In this document: piece by piece, positions 12,201 to 23,400 of the stretch
Layout of the letters: each line of letters begins with the position of its first letter
Position numbering within the stretch: position 1 is the stretch's first letter
DNA from: Antedon mediterranea
Taxonomy: Eukaryota > Echinodermata > Crinoidea > Comatulida > Antedonidae
NCBI RefSeq assembly: GCF_964355755.1
Contig: NC_092679.1
Span: 6,944,001-7,008,000, forward strand
Direction: 5' to 3'
DNA: 64,000 nt
The notes under the pieces: model-generated
Database searches by the model: none
What the model saw: only the letters and a program-made list of their open reading frames with translations
Told to the model about the DNA's origin: nothing
Program-made: the position numbers and the translations under genes

Positions 12201-15200
12201 CGGGATGCAAAATTTTGACATATCATTACTGGAGCGAAGATGCTTGAAAGTGAGAGTATCATGACGATTATGATGAGTAAATTATAAATAATGAATGATA
12301 TATTTGAATGATTGATTTTATATCACATGCCAAGGTACTATTTTATGGTCAGAATTTATTTGTGACACAAAAAGTGTGATGTGCCCAAATATGGTAGTGA
12401 TATGTCATGTGTCATTATATGGGCATTTTTTGTCAAATACAGTTTTATAGTGTAGACAGACCTTCAGCTATTTGACATTTGATTCAACCAAGTTGTTCTA
12501 TTCAACAAGCCTTAGCGTTATGTCATTTATAGTTGTTGATGTGTGATCCCTTCGATAGTTTTTAATACTATGCATGTATATTTCACTCCTTTAGGAGGGA
12601 ACTTTGTATGCAAGACCTTTGACCTTTTTACACCATTCAGCATTGGTCTTATTTTTCTGCTGTATATGTCCTTTGATAGTGTTTCACTGTTTAAACCTAT
12701 TACAAGCCGCCCAGCAAATTCAGAAAGGTACGTACATTCATCCTTTCTTTCAAAATATAAATGCATATAAACATATTGTCAATTGTATAATTGTCCACTG
12801 CTTACTGGTACGTCAACATAGAATGTTGATATATATCACATTTAACTTATTCTCTCTACTGTATCTATAATTTCTCCAGTATCATAGGCAAATTCTGTGA
12901 TACAGTGACACATGTGTTACATATATTACATAATTTTACTAGTTACAGTACGTAGAATTTGGTGATCATCACATGTGTTCAAAAGGCTTCCATTTATGCG
13001 TTATCTTGAACGTGTAAACCCATTTCCTGTTACATGTTTTTTCTACTTTCTACATATATTTTGTTTCAGATATGTTGTATGCAAGGGGCGACGGAAAGAT
13101 AGTGAGCCAATACACGACTACATGTTTGAGATAAACAACAGATTAAATGAACTTACGAACACAGAGACAGACATCTTAGAAATAGTACCACTGAAATATT
13201 TAGTGGACGATGAAGAATTTTTCAAGAATATTACAAATCAGAATGAAAAGTAAGTTGTTTTAGTATCTAAAATATTTATGTTCTTTGGTGTTTAGGAAAT
13301 TGGGAATATCAATTGTTTTGTATGTAAAATAAAAAAAGTGATAATGTATACATTTAATGTGTAAGCTCTATTTCTAGGCCCTGGTTTGGTAACTAAAGTT
13401 GAAATACATGTTGCCCCAAATCATTACCCACCTTTCCCACACTTAAAAAAGGCTACAGGATACCCATTTTTTACTATAATAAACCCATGTTTTATATCTG
13501 TCTTTGTTTTATACCATTAGACAGGCTCGTACTCAGGCCCAAGCACTTGCCAAAATCCAAGCATTTGTCAGGAATACTAGTCTTACAGAGGCAAAGCAGG
13601 CAGATACAAGGGTTGACTGTCTTAAGCTCTGGGGAGTAAGTCAACTTAAAAAAAAGTTTTGCTGTATATCTTTTTAAATTATTTTGTAATACATAATTTC
13701 ATTGTTTGGTTTTGTTAATTGGATTGGTGTAAAGTTTGGTTTGTTTCTTTATTGGTTGTTTTAGGTCCCGGACAGGACAAGATCGGCGCCAAAAATTCCT
13801 GATCCCAACACAAAATTTGAAAACTTGTGCAAAGTTAATACAAATTATGTAAGTAGGTTGATTATTTCATTTAAAAAAAACAAAAAACAATTAATGTTGC
13901 TAAGATATCATGTCAAAATTATTTTACTACAGTTACTGCAGTAACTACATTTTGTTTATGTAAGTAACATAATATTTTAGTTTCAATGTATAAGTTTATG
14001 CAACAAACGGTGCGTATATCATTACTCAAAGAAAAATCTTGCTAATTAATTGAAAAAAGTTTACAAAGTACACAAAACGTAGTTACTGCAGTAATTGCAG
14101 TAGAATAACTTTGCCATGGTCCCTAAAGGTTCTCATTTGAGTATGTAAATTACATTATTGGCACAATATTATTTGTACCTAAAGACAAAACAAAAGATTA
14201 CACATGGCATTTACAGACCTATATAAACTGGTCTAATCTTTCTAGGAACAAACAGATTTGCATGAGGCAGTCACATTGCTTGATCCCACAAATCTTGCAT
14301 CGATTCATAGCGTGTACGACTATCGTTGCATGGTGTCTGGTGGCAGTAGAGTCTACATAATGGGAGTTGGAGTAAGTACTGTATACACAAACACGCTTGA
14401 GATCTATGCTCATATTTGGTTTATATTTAGATAGAAACTCGTGCAATTGCATGTGTACATACATATATATATATAAACAAATCAGGCAAAGAACATTAAT
14501 TCTAAACCGCCCGGTGATATACTGAAATTTAATTAATTAATTTGAAACGATAAAGATGAGGAAATCTGTGAGAATGAGAAAAAGTCGCCCCAACCGAGAC
14601 TCGAACTCGGACCGCCTGCTTGATATGCAGATGTCCTAACCATTAGACCACTGGGGCTTTCATGGTATTGTTCGAACTCGATTGGATAGCGACTCTTTGA
14701 CATTCTCGGCGTGGTACGGCGGAACAGCACTAGTCCTCAGTTGTACGCACGCGCACCAGAGATCAAATTGATACGCCCTCATCTTACAGTATTTTTATTC
14801 ACGAGGCGGGATCTCCGAAGAGATACTTTTATATATATAAACAAATCAGGCAAAGAACATTAATTCTAAACCGCCCGGTGATATACTGAAATTTAATTAA
14901 TTAATTTGAAACGATAAAGATGAGGAAATCTGTGAGAATGAGAAAAAGTCGCCCCAACCGAGACTCGAACTCGGACCGCCTGCTTGATATGCAGATGTCC
15001 TAACCATTAGACCACTGGGGCTTTCATGGTATTGTTCGAACTCGATTGGATAGCGACTCTTTGACATTCTCGGCGTGGTACGGTGGAACAGCACTAGTCC
15101 TCAGTTGTACGCACGCGCAACAGAGATCAAATTGATACGCCCTCATCTTACAGTATATATGTATATATATATGTATGTACTCTGTGCATTTGTAATATTG

Positions 15201-18200
15201 TGTGTGCTTATTTTATATTAACCATCTTAAGGATGACCCGTTCAGAATCTCATTCAAAAAGAATAGAGTAATTGAGTGTTCTGATTGTTTTTTATGACTT
15301 ATTTTTCTCAGCAATTAAATATTTTGAAAATTTTTTTTTAAAGCTTGGTTCCCACTGAGATGCAATGCAATTTGACCAATCACAGCTTGATGGGTTATCC
15401 AAACTGTCGTTTGTGATTGGTCAACTCACTTGTGTTGCACCTATGTCATTGCGTTCATGTAGAAACCAAACTTGATGTGTCTTATTAGATTAAATAAATG
15501 CATAAATTATATATTTGTTCATGTTTTGTTGCAGAGGTCGCATGTCTTTAAATGTGATGGGAGATTCAACAACAAATGGACAAAGTTTGAAAACATCAAT
15601 CTTCAACTACCAGGAGATACTCTTTTTGAAGCAGAAATAGTACAAGAGCTCCGAGGAGAGGTGCAGTAAATTAAAACAACCTGTTTTGTTACATATTTTG
15701 AATTTAATTATTTGTATTGTGTATTATTCATTCATCAGTGGAAACATCATTTCTATCAATTAATGTCATTTTTATATAATATAATGTATAAACAGTGTAA
15801 CTCTGTAACACGTATGAGACTGCTGACACTTAGTCTTAATTATGCAGTAAATTCATTTCCATATATTTTATATTATCGTTTGTTGGTCAAATAAATAAAT
15901 GAAATGAGTAACAGCATGGTCATTGTTATTATTATTTACTGTAGGGTTCCGGTCAGAGACGGATGACAGCTATACATATCGTAGACTGTATGTGGTTAGC
16001 TGGAGAGGATGTAAGAAAAAAGCACTTTACTGAAAGGTGGGTAAAGTGTATATGAAGCAACCAGGCTGATGAATATATTTTTATCTTAAAGCTCTATTAA
16101 TAAGTGTTGCATATTTTTGTTTCAGAATGATAAAAGCAGGATTATTTGTGCGTAGCATATCCAAATCTAGTAGAAAAGATCTGACTCCAGTTAGAGTGAA
16201 AGAAGTATTTAGACTAGAACAAGCAGAAACGATATTTCAAAGGTATATATTATTTTCGTTTATTTTAACCTGATATTGTGTTGGACTATCTATTAATGAT
16301 CACAACTCATTTTCTGCTATCCACATTTAATCTCTGAATACCAGAGAGGTGATAGGCACTGCGTATGCCTGAGTGTCATATCATGATGAGTACTACTGTA
16401 TCTTATAACGCCCTCGTTTGCTATGCCCCTACAACCACCTAGGTTATGGGACAACAAAACGAACCAGAGAAGAGTGAATTTTCACTCTTCCCTGTTGAAT
16501 CATTCATGTTTCAGTAGCGAATAAACGTATAATGCCTGGAATATATCATGGATGATTGTTTATTGAGAGATGGTTTTTTCCACTTACTAATTTTATAGAT
16601 TTATTTATTCTTTGATTTTACGTTGTTTTTAGAAAAACAATTATAGGATTTGTTTGTTGAATTTCAATAAATTGATGGTTTCTCCCACTTAATATTACAA
16701 GGTTCTTTAATTTTATGTTGAAAATTATGTGTTATATTATAAACCTATTTTACACCAAATTTGATTTGTTGAACGATACATTTGTTGTAGATTGGAGATG
16801 AAAGTTGTTAAAGGTTCACGGATTCCAAGACTGTGTTTTAGATCGGATGAAAACATTCATTTTTTACCTTTGGGACTACATTTTATCAAAATTACAAACG
16901 GTAAGATTTGTAGTTTAAGAGCAACGCTTGCTTGTGTGTGTCCTTAGGCAAAACACTTTACTTTGCTTTTGCTTTTTCCCACCCAAGCCAAAGAACACGA
17001 TTCTGAGCTTGCCTTACCAAGCTAGGAATTTGTAACAGTTCTTTGATCTTATGATTGCCTGCGACAATTTCATACTATGCAGTTACCGGTTTGCAAAAGC
17101 CAATTGGCCAGCGAAAATCAACCAAAGTTGAAACTTTTGACCTAATGGAGCTGCCTGTTGGTTAGATTGCTTGCTCCATCCAGGTGTACAAATGGGTACC
17201 TGGTATGGTCAGCCGAACATAACTGGACTGATTACTACTTAATATTAATTGTTCTTTATTTATATCTGGGTATAACAGTGCCCAACATGGCACAAAATAG
17301 TACAGTACAAACATGAAGTAACAATTTAAAAACAGATTAAATATATAATAGTTTCACTAACTTTAAGTAAGTAACCGAATCATTTAATAACTTTTTTTGC
17401 AGAGCCTTGGAGTATGAATTTTAGTCGTTCTCAGCAAAGAAAGTACTTCTTCAATTCAACTAACAGAGAGTCATTGTTTGAATGCCCACCAGACTCTGTA
17501 GCATCATTCAGGTAATCATTAAATTCTTTGTTGACTTAATTATGCATAACACAATGTATAAATAATGTTGAATGGGGAAAACACAGTTATAGAGAGTCTG
17601 TAGCCAGGAGAGGGGATGAGAGATTCAGGGGTTTGAACAAAACCCATTTTTATTCCTTCCCTATTTTCAAACTAGAGATAAACAGTAAAAGTATGGTAAA
17701 TATGCTTGGCTATGACGATTATTACCCCTTTCATGAAAAAACTAACCCCTGTAAAAATCCTGGCTTGCAATGGTTTTTTGAATATGTCTCGCATTGCAAA
17801 CAATTCTACACATTTTAACCAAATTTCCAAAAACACATTCAGGTGCGCTATGACTCATATTATTTATTCTGGGTTTATACTGAATGACACTTTCCAAAGA
17901 GGATCAGTAAAATATTACTACCCATGCTTATAAGGCAATAGCTTTTGTGCTGTTGTGATACCTTCTCTTCACTTCAACACAAACACAAAATGTTGAACTG
18001 GAAGGTTTCACCTAGTTAATGTTAAAAAGAGCATTCATCGTTTGTAGTGTAATAAAAAATTAGATTTAGATCCAAAAATCTGGATCAAAAGATTTATGTA
18101 GAGATAAAAAAATCTGAGCTTATTAGAAGAAGGCGGACACATTCGACTTTCCTTCAATTCATTTACAAGCTTGATACATTTGTCCTTACAGGGACTGTTC

Positions 18201-18327
18201 TAAAACAAGACTGTTATGGAAATGGGAAGATGGCGTGGTTTTACATAATGCGCAACAGCACAGGGATAACAATAAATTATCAAAAGATGACATATTGCAA
18301 TTTGTGCATCACAAAACACAAAGATGA
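6288..18327 (+). CDS. CMTR1: Cap-specific mRNA (nucleoside-2'-O-)-methyltransferase 1
   Basis: Complete 20-exon gene: 6288-6453, 6877-7106, 7214-7372, 7931-8023, 8556-8627, 8856-9023, 10205-10397, 10650-10768, 11674-11770, 12595-12727, 13070-13249, 13521-13635, 13765-13848, 14246-14371, 15535-15660, 15945-16036, 16126-16242, 16791-16900, 17403-17511, 18192-18327. All introns are GT-AG; phases close to 874 aa (human protein about 835). CMTR1 is a nuclear enzyme that methylates the 2'-O of the first transcribed nucleotide, making cap1. Visible: N-terminal PIKKKRF basic cluster; G-patch at ~133-178 ([15 protein letters not shown]); Rossmann methyltransferase with SAM loop [10 protein letters not shown] (309-318) and tetrad K276 (NRAAMKM), D399 (FMADG), K439 (NFVCKTFD), E476 (PANSER); guanylyltransferase-like region ~600-780; degenerate WW near 795-830 (PWSMNF, YFFN, CPP). 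No break seen. The ATG chosen is the first in the exon and precedes the Ser-rich nuclear-signal region. Confidence 0.96.
7415..7795 (+). mobile_element. tRNA-derived SINE in CMTR1 intron 3
   Basis: A head with a B-box-like GAGTTTGAATCC (about 7452-7463) is followed by the block CTTAGGCAAGATACTTTAC and CACCCAGGTGCATAAATGGG. This block is shared with fragments near 16945-17210, 46190-46210 and 56467-56530. The 3' end AAGTGCTATATAAAAACAAA resembles a LINE tail. The body is expanded by a 24-bp minisatellite at 7571-7672. Confidence 0.7.
7571..7672. repeat. 24-bp minisatellite inside the SINE
   Basis: About four near-perfect copies of a unit containing TTTGCACTGTACAGTACTTT occur in tandem. Each carries the palindrome CTGTACAG. 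Confidence 0.9.
9040..9203. mobile_element. MITE in CMTR1 intron 6
   Basis: Perfect 23-bp terminal inverted repeats begin AGCTCTGTCTACACTATCAA at 9040 and end as its reverse complement at 9203. The centre holds the palindromic blocks CCCAAATATGGTAGT and CCCATATATGGGCA. No coding capacity. A diverged relative lies at 12366-12467. Confidence 0.85.
9372..10186. mobile_element. Fold-back element with minisatellite arms, CMTR1 intron 6
   Basis: The left arm (about 9372-9533) and right arm (about 10053-10186) are inverted copies of each other. Each starts with CGGCCCTAAACCGTCTCGGC and continues as a 15-16 bp array of AAGTCAACTCGGCC-type units, down to AAAGTATGGAAC. About 520 bp of AT-rich spacer lies between them. 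A single arm of the same family occurs at 24898-25015, inside the insert that splits a receptor exon. Confidence 0.85.
10860..11340 (-). mobile_element. LINE 3' fragment in CMTR1 intron 8
   Basis: The minus strand encodes the C-terminus of a non-LTR ORF2 ([15 protein letters not shown], then [12 protein letters not shown] and a stop), followed by a 3' UTR. It is severely 5'-truncated. Confidence 0.65.
11830..12290 (-). mobile_element. LINE 3' fragment in CMTR1 intron 9
   Basis: The minus strand encodes [20 protein letters not shown] and [13 protein letters not shown], the usual end of a non-LTR ORF2. An AT-rich 3' UTR follows, ending in TTTATT repeats near 11830. Confidence 0.65.
12366..12467. 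mobile_element. Diverged MITE copy
   Basis: Shares AAAAAGTGTGATGTGCCCAA, ATGGTAGTGATATG and TATAGTGTAGACAGA with the MITE at 9040-9203. One end is lost. Confidence 0.65.
14586..14657 (-). tRNA. tRNA gene, predicted anticodon AUC (Glu/Asp-like body), copy 1
   Basis: Full cloverleaf on the minus strand: acceptor GCCCCAG with TTGGGGC, D stem GTCT/GGAC, anticodon stem TCTGC/GCAGG around loop ATATCAA, T stem CCGAG/CTCGG around TTCGAGT, discriminator G. A TTTTT Pol III terminator follows after a few bases. Anticodon 34-36 reads AUC, formally Asp (GAU) with an unusual A34. The body (TGGTCTAATGGTTAGGA) resembles tRNA-Glu. Acceptor identity is uncertain. Confidence 0.75.
14950..15021 (-). tRNA. tRNA gene, predicted anticodon AUC, copy 2
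   Basis: Identical to the copy 364 bp upstream, including the stems, the ATATCAA anticodon loop and the TTTTT terminator. The preserved fold in both copies shows that either the duplication is recent or both are selected. Confidence 0.75.
15342..15475. mobile_element. MITE (AAGCTTGGTTCCCACT family), CMTR1 intron 14
   Basis: Starts AAGCTTGGTTCCCACTGAG and ends with its inverted counterpart near GAAACCAAACTTG. The middle holds the inverted pair TTTGACCAATCACAGC and GTTTGTGATTGGTCAA. Related copies lie near 22205, 47819, 48085 and 57796. Confidence 0.75.
16920..17215 (+). mobile_element. SINE fragment, CMTR1 intron 18
   Basis: Contains CCTTAGGCAAAACACTTTAC and CATCCAGGTGTACAAATGGG, matching the SINE body at 7415-7560, with an unrelated stretch between them. 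Confidence 0.55.
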
Positions 18328-18433
18328 AACAAAATACAATAATTCCCTTATATTTACAAAGTTTTTTTTGTGTAAAAACCTCGTCTACACTATAATATCA
18401 AGCTATACCAAACTTTTATTTGAAACTTTGCCG

Positions 18434-18830
18434 TTGTTTGGAGAAGTGTGTAGAGCAGCCTCTACACTCTATAGCAAACTTTACCGAACTTTTGTTTGCA
18501 TACTTTTCCGCTGTTTGGAGAAGTGTGTAGTGCAGTGCAGCCTCTACACTCTATAGCAAACTTTACCGAAATTTTGTTTGCAAACTTTTCCGCTGTTTGG
18601 AGAAGTGTGTAGTGCAGCCTCTACACTCTATAGCAAACTTTACCGAACTTTTGTTTGGAAACTTTGCCGCTGTTTGGAGAAGTGTGTAGTGCAGCCTTTA
18701 CACTCTATAGCAAACTTTACCGAACTTTTGTTTGCAAACTTTGCCGCTGTTTGGAGAAGTGTGTAGTGCAGCCTCTACACTCTATAGGAAAACTTTAACG
18801 AACTTTTGTGTTTTGGGAAGTTTGTGATTG
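18434..18830. repeat. About 78-bp tandem repeat just downstream of CMTR1
   Basis: Five units of 77-80 bp, each with TGTTTGGAGAAGTGTGTAG, CTCTACACTCTATAGCAAAC and TTTACCGAACTTTTGTTTGC. It begins about 100 bp after the CMTR1 stop, so it may lie in the 3' UTR or just past it. Diverged related blocks continue to about 19320. Confidence 0.9.
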
Positions 18831-19291
18831 ATGTCTAGACTCATTTCTTGAGGATTAATTTGTCTATCTGGAGGATCACATGACTGCAAACCACCCAAAG
18901 AAAGTTATTTTAATGGCTGATTCCACAAACCTTAGCAAACTAGTTTGTCAAAAAGTTGCACAGCCTAACTTCTGCGGTAGTTTTCTACATTAAGCGCTGA
19001 AGTTTAGTAACTGGTAGCAAAGTTTACCAAATTTGTTTTTACAAACTCGCAGTTTGTTCGAATTTGTAAAGTTTGCTAATGTAGATTTGTCAACTGGTGT
19101 ATGCTCCCAAGTAAACATTACCAATCGTGTATACTTCTGAAGTTCGTTCTTTCTGCAGTTTGTCAACAATTGTACGCTTTAGCAAACTTGACAAACTTTT
19201 TGTTTGCAAACTAATCTTTGCTAGTGTAAATTTCTGCAGTTTGTCAAAGTTTGTCAACTGGTCTACACTAGCAACCTTCGGAAAACCTTTC

Positions 19292-20092
19292 TTACTCGAG
19301 TTTAGAAACTAAAGTTTGCCTGTGTAGACAAGACGTTTGTCCATATCTGTAATCAAAAGACCGAATAACAACTGAATACACTTGTAATTGGTACTTTTGT
19401 AGATATTCAGTGAATGATCTTATAAAACATTTTTTAAATACTGTACATTACACTACACTGTTTAATTTTGTTATATTCAAATGATTGAGTAGTATTTAGT
19501 AGTAAAGCTGATTTTCCACTAGGCGAATTTGTTCGCGCGAATCGAAAACGTCATGCTCTGCGCATGCGTATTCAAGTTTCTGTCTGTCATACTCCCTTCT
19601 GCGACGAATTCTAGTTCCTTGATTTTTCGCTGCAGCGAAATTTACTAGTTCGAATTGTTTCTACTTTTTGCGAAGCGAAATATTGCGCAACCAATCAGAG
19701 CTCAGTAAATGAGTTATGACGCTTTCATGAGCAGTCATGCGAATCGAAATGCTCAGCAACCACGCGAGGAACATGAACGTCGCAGCTTTTCGCTCATGTA
19801 GTGGAAAGAGAGTAGGCGATTTTTTTCTCTTCGAAACGTTTGATTCGCGCGAACAAATTCGCCTAGTGGAAAATCGGCTTTACTCGAGTTTAGAAACTAA
19901 AGTTTGCTTGTGTAGACAAGACGTTTGTCCATATCTGTAATCAAAAGACCGAATAACAACTGAATACACTTGTAATTGGTACTTTTGTAGATATTCAGTG
20001 AATGATCTTATAAAACATTTTTTAAATACTGTACATTACACTACACTGTTTAATTTTGTTATATTAAAATGATTGAGTAGTATTTAGTAGTT
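19292..20092. repeat. 210-bp direct repeats flanking a MITE
   Basis: Nearly identical copies of about 210 bp lie at 19292-19503 and 19881-20092. Both start ACTCGAGTTTAGAAACTAAA and end GATTGAGTAGTATTTAGTAG. Between them is one complete inverted-repeat element (19504-19881). Confidence 0.9.
19504..19881. mobile_element. MITE (CCACTAGGCGAATTTGTTCG family)
   Basis: Inverted termini of about 40 bp: AAAGCTGATTTTCCACTAGG at the left and its complement ending CCTAGTGGAAAATCGGCTTT at the right. No coding capacity. Confidence 0.85.
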
Positions 20093-20439
20093 ACAGTATA
20101 AAGTGAATTGTCCGTATTCAGGACATTTTTACCTTCATGCTGGGCGGCTAAATTTAATTCTTAAAATATGTACTTATGTTCACTTGACATAAGTTATCTC
20201 TGAGTTTATCTCTCTATAAATTTATAAATAACTGCTTATCTTTGAATGAATTTTCATTCATTTACTATGACTGGATTATTTTTTGGTCTGAACATGGATA
20301 AATAATCCAGTCTCGTGTATAGTCTCATTAAAAATGTATGTGATTATGACGTCAGAAGAAAAATGGATTAGTTCAAGAAAGTATTAAACCCTAATTCGTT
20401 AATTTCAACGGTGAATTGATAAATATAATTCTTTACAAA

Positions 20440-23400
20440 TTACTCGTTTTCCACTTCTTTAATTTCGATGGACGTGGAACGTGTGTTAATAGTATTAGAA
20501 CTGGTGTTATCAAAGACAGGTCCTATTCTGTTTCTCAATGTCTTCTTCACTGCACGTCTTACCTGTAATATAATTATTATTATAATGATAAACTTCCAAC
20601 ACATACAAAAGTGTTTTCTTTATTAATTTAGAAGTACAGTACACCATTAATATTTAGGTCTGTCAATATTATCCCTGCATAGGTGTGCTTACGAAAAAAT
20701 GTGTGCGCGTCATTATCAATATATTTACGCGCACGTTTTCGTAACGGTTTAAAGTTAATTACCTCCTTGCTAAAGAAACACTGCGTCAACCAAATGAAGA
20801 ATCCCTGCGTGCTATTCAAAATAACGAATATGTATCGCATTGTCTCAGAATCATCAAAAATGATAATTATACCAAACATCCACGGAATTCCAACGACTGG
20901 AGTAAGAATCAGCAAACCTCCTACCATGGTTCTGTTCATTAAAATAGGTGTACGTTAAGAAAATGTCGGCAACTAGTTTTCATGATCTGTCGTGTCTTTT
21001 GGAAGAGAAGGGTCCCTGTTTGAAGGTTTTACTAGTTTATTTTATTATTGCTTTAGAATTTACCTCAGCCGTTTAAGAGTGTCAATGTCATCTCTACCCT
21101 GATTTGGCAGTTTAGCCTTCTTGTAAATTAAAACCCCAACAACAGTCATCTGAACAAAAACGATCTATGAAATAAAATGCACTACGTTAGTCGTCATCTG
21201 TATGAAGAATGTCATGGCGCACGTAATTTGTTTCCACACACAAATGATATCAACATGACACAGGGTGTTATACTATTGAATATACATGTTACTTTACCAT
21301 GATAGTAATACAGACACAAGAAATAAAAGTCCATATTGCACCCGAGTCAGTGTCCAACCAACACCTGTAATTTATATTTTAAAAAAATACTGAAAGTTTA
21401 TTTGTAAATTACTACGGTACATTGAATTAAAAAAAGTCAAAGCCAATACACAATTTTTTCCACTAGGCGAATTTGTTCGCGCGATTGAAAGCGTGAGCTT
21501 ATACGCACATGTCGAGATTGATTTGGAAGATGGAGACATGAATACGCATGCGTTTAAAGCCAATTTTCCACTAGGCGAATTTGTTCGCGCGAATCGAAGG
21601 CGTTAGCTAATACGCATGCGTAGAGTAGGATTTGGAAGATGTAAACATGAATACACATGCGTACAAGCTGGCGCTTTCGATTCGCGCGAACAAATTCGCC
21701 TAGTGGAAAATCAGCGTTAGTCAACTCCGTAATATTTATGTCAAGCATTCTACCAACTGAACATAATGTAGGCATCAAGTATACAGTAGTTTTCCCTTTA
21801 TATTCTCCTAAAAAAAATGGTAACACCAGGGAGTTTGAACTCCCTGGTAACACTACAAATTGAACGCGCGCGTGAAAACGCTGATACGGCACGCGCACGT
21901 TCACTAGCTGATAACGAGTGTATAAAATAAAAGTATTGCTTTACCTGTCGGATGCGTAGTTTTCTCTTGTTGCGCACGCAGTTATGAGAACAACAATACC
22001 GGGTGCAATCCAACCAATGTAACGACAGTACACAAATCGTTTTTCATGATCCATAAATGAGTGTTTAATCTTTATGTATATATCTGTTGACATAATTAAC
22101 ATCCAAAAGAACGCTACCATCAAGCTGTAGTGAAGACATCCAGCAAGGAAAGTACACGCAACTTGATTACGAATCTATTAGAAAAAAAAGTTGTTTGTTG
22201 AGTTAAGCTTGGTTCCCACTAGAGACTCAACGCAAGGACGTTGACCAATGACAAGCGACAGTTTGAATAATCTATCACTTGTGATTGGTCGAATCACTTA
22301 CATTACGCGTACGTTTTTGCGTTGCGTCTCCGTGAGAACCACGCATTATGTATAGGCCATCTATAGGAATGATAAAGTGAATGATTATTGAATATCCTCC
22401 CTACCTCACAAATATTGTGATTAATCTTAGCATATTATAGTTTACTATAATATCTCTATAGTTTCAACAAGAACCATGTATTCTTCCCGGCTTTCATGTA
22501 TTTAGCCTACACTGATTACAGTCATTGGATGGCCTATTGTATATGATAATTAGTGTTGTGTGGGTTGCGTTTGCAAACCATTAGTACATGATTAATCAGC
22601 TAATTGGATACAAATGATGAAAGATGAAGAAAGTGGTAACATTTTCCACGACTGGAGAGTTTCTATAAACTTTTAAAACGACTTAAACACCAAAAAAAAG
22701 TGAACTTACATTTAGATTTAAAAAAGAAAAGAAGAAATGCACCAAAAGTAAAGCGATTACCAGATGACGTAACAATCTATACCTATCAGAATGCCTTAGT
22801 TCTCTAATAGAAAAATAATGTTTATCATTTAACAAAATAATACTAAAAATAACTAATTTAAAATAAAAAATAATCCCATTAACCGCATATCAATTGATCT
22901 GCTAATTGTTTGTTCGACAAAACAGAGGAATTGCAAAAATGAATGGAAACAAAATCGTTTACACTCAGAATTAAGATTCCATCAAAACAAAAGAATATCA
23001 TTTAAAAAAAAGCAATAATAAAAATGATCATCACTGCAATGAGTTTTTCTTAAAGAAGTTGATTTATGAGGATTGAAGTAGTGAATTCAGAATTAATATT
23101 GACACGATAAACAGGCACGGAATTCGAACTAATTTTATTTGAAAATCGACCAGTATAGTAGTGGACATATTCCAACGTGTGATGCTTACGCCCATAACGT
23201 AGACTTGCCACAAGTCTCTGTAATTATTGTCTTTTTTTATGTTACAGTAGTCCACCAGTTTCGCTTTTTGTCTGAATTTTTATGTTTTCAAACTCAAGTA
23301 TAAAACGCCATATGTGCCAAAATAATATTTAAAAAAAAATGTATTAAGTCAGATCCTAGACTAACGAAGCACGGCGCCAATAAACTTACCTTATGCTGAT

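Larger units (their letters stand above)
14468..15190. repeat. Tandem 364-bp duplication carrying a tRNA gene
   Basis: Two almost identical 364-bp units lie head to tail in CMTR1 intron 14. Each runs from ATATAAACAAATCAGGCAAA to TACGCCCTCATCTTACAGTA and contains one antisense tRNA gene. The only differences I noticed are single-base changes. Confidence 0.92.

Noticed and set aside
12527-12870. Overlapping frames on both strands
   Set aside because: Shadows of CMTR1 exon 10 (12595-12727) and its flanking introns.
14533-15094. Two 65-residue frames with [16 protein letters not shown]
   Set aside because: They read across the duplicated tRNA gene; the cloverleaf and terminator explain the sequence.
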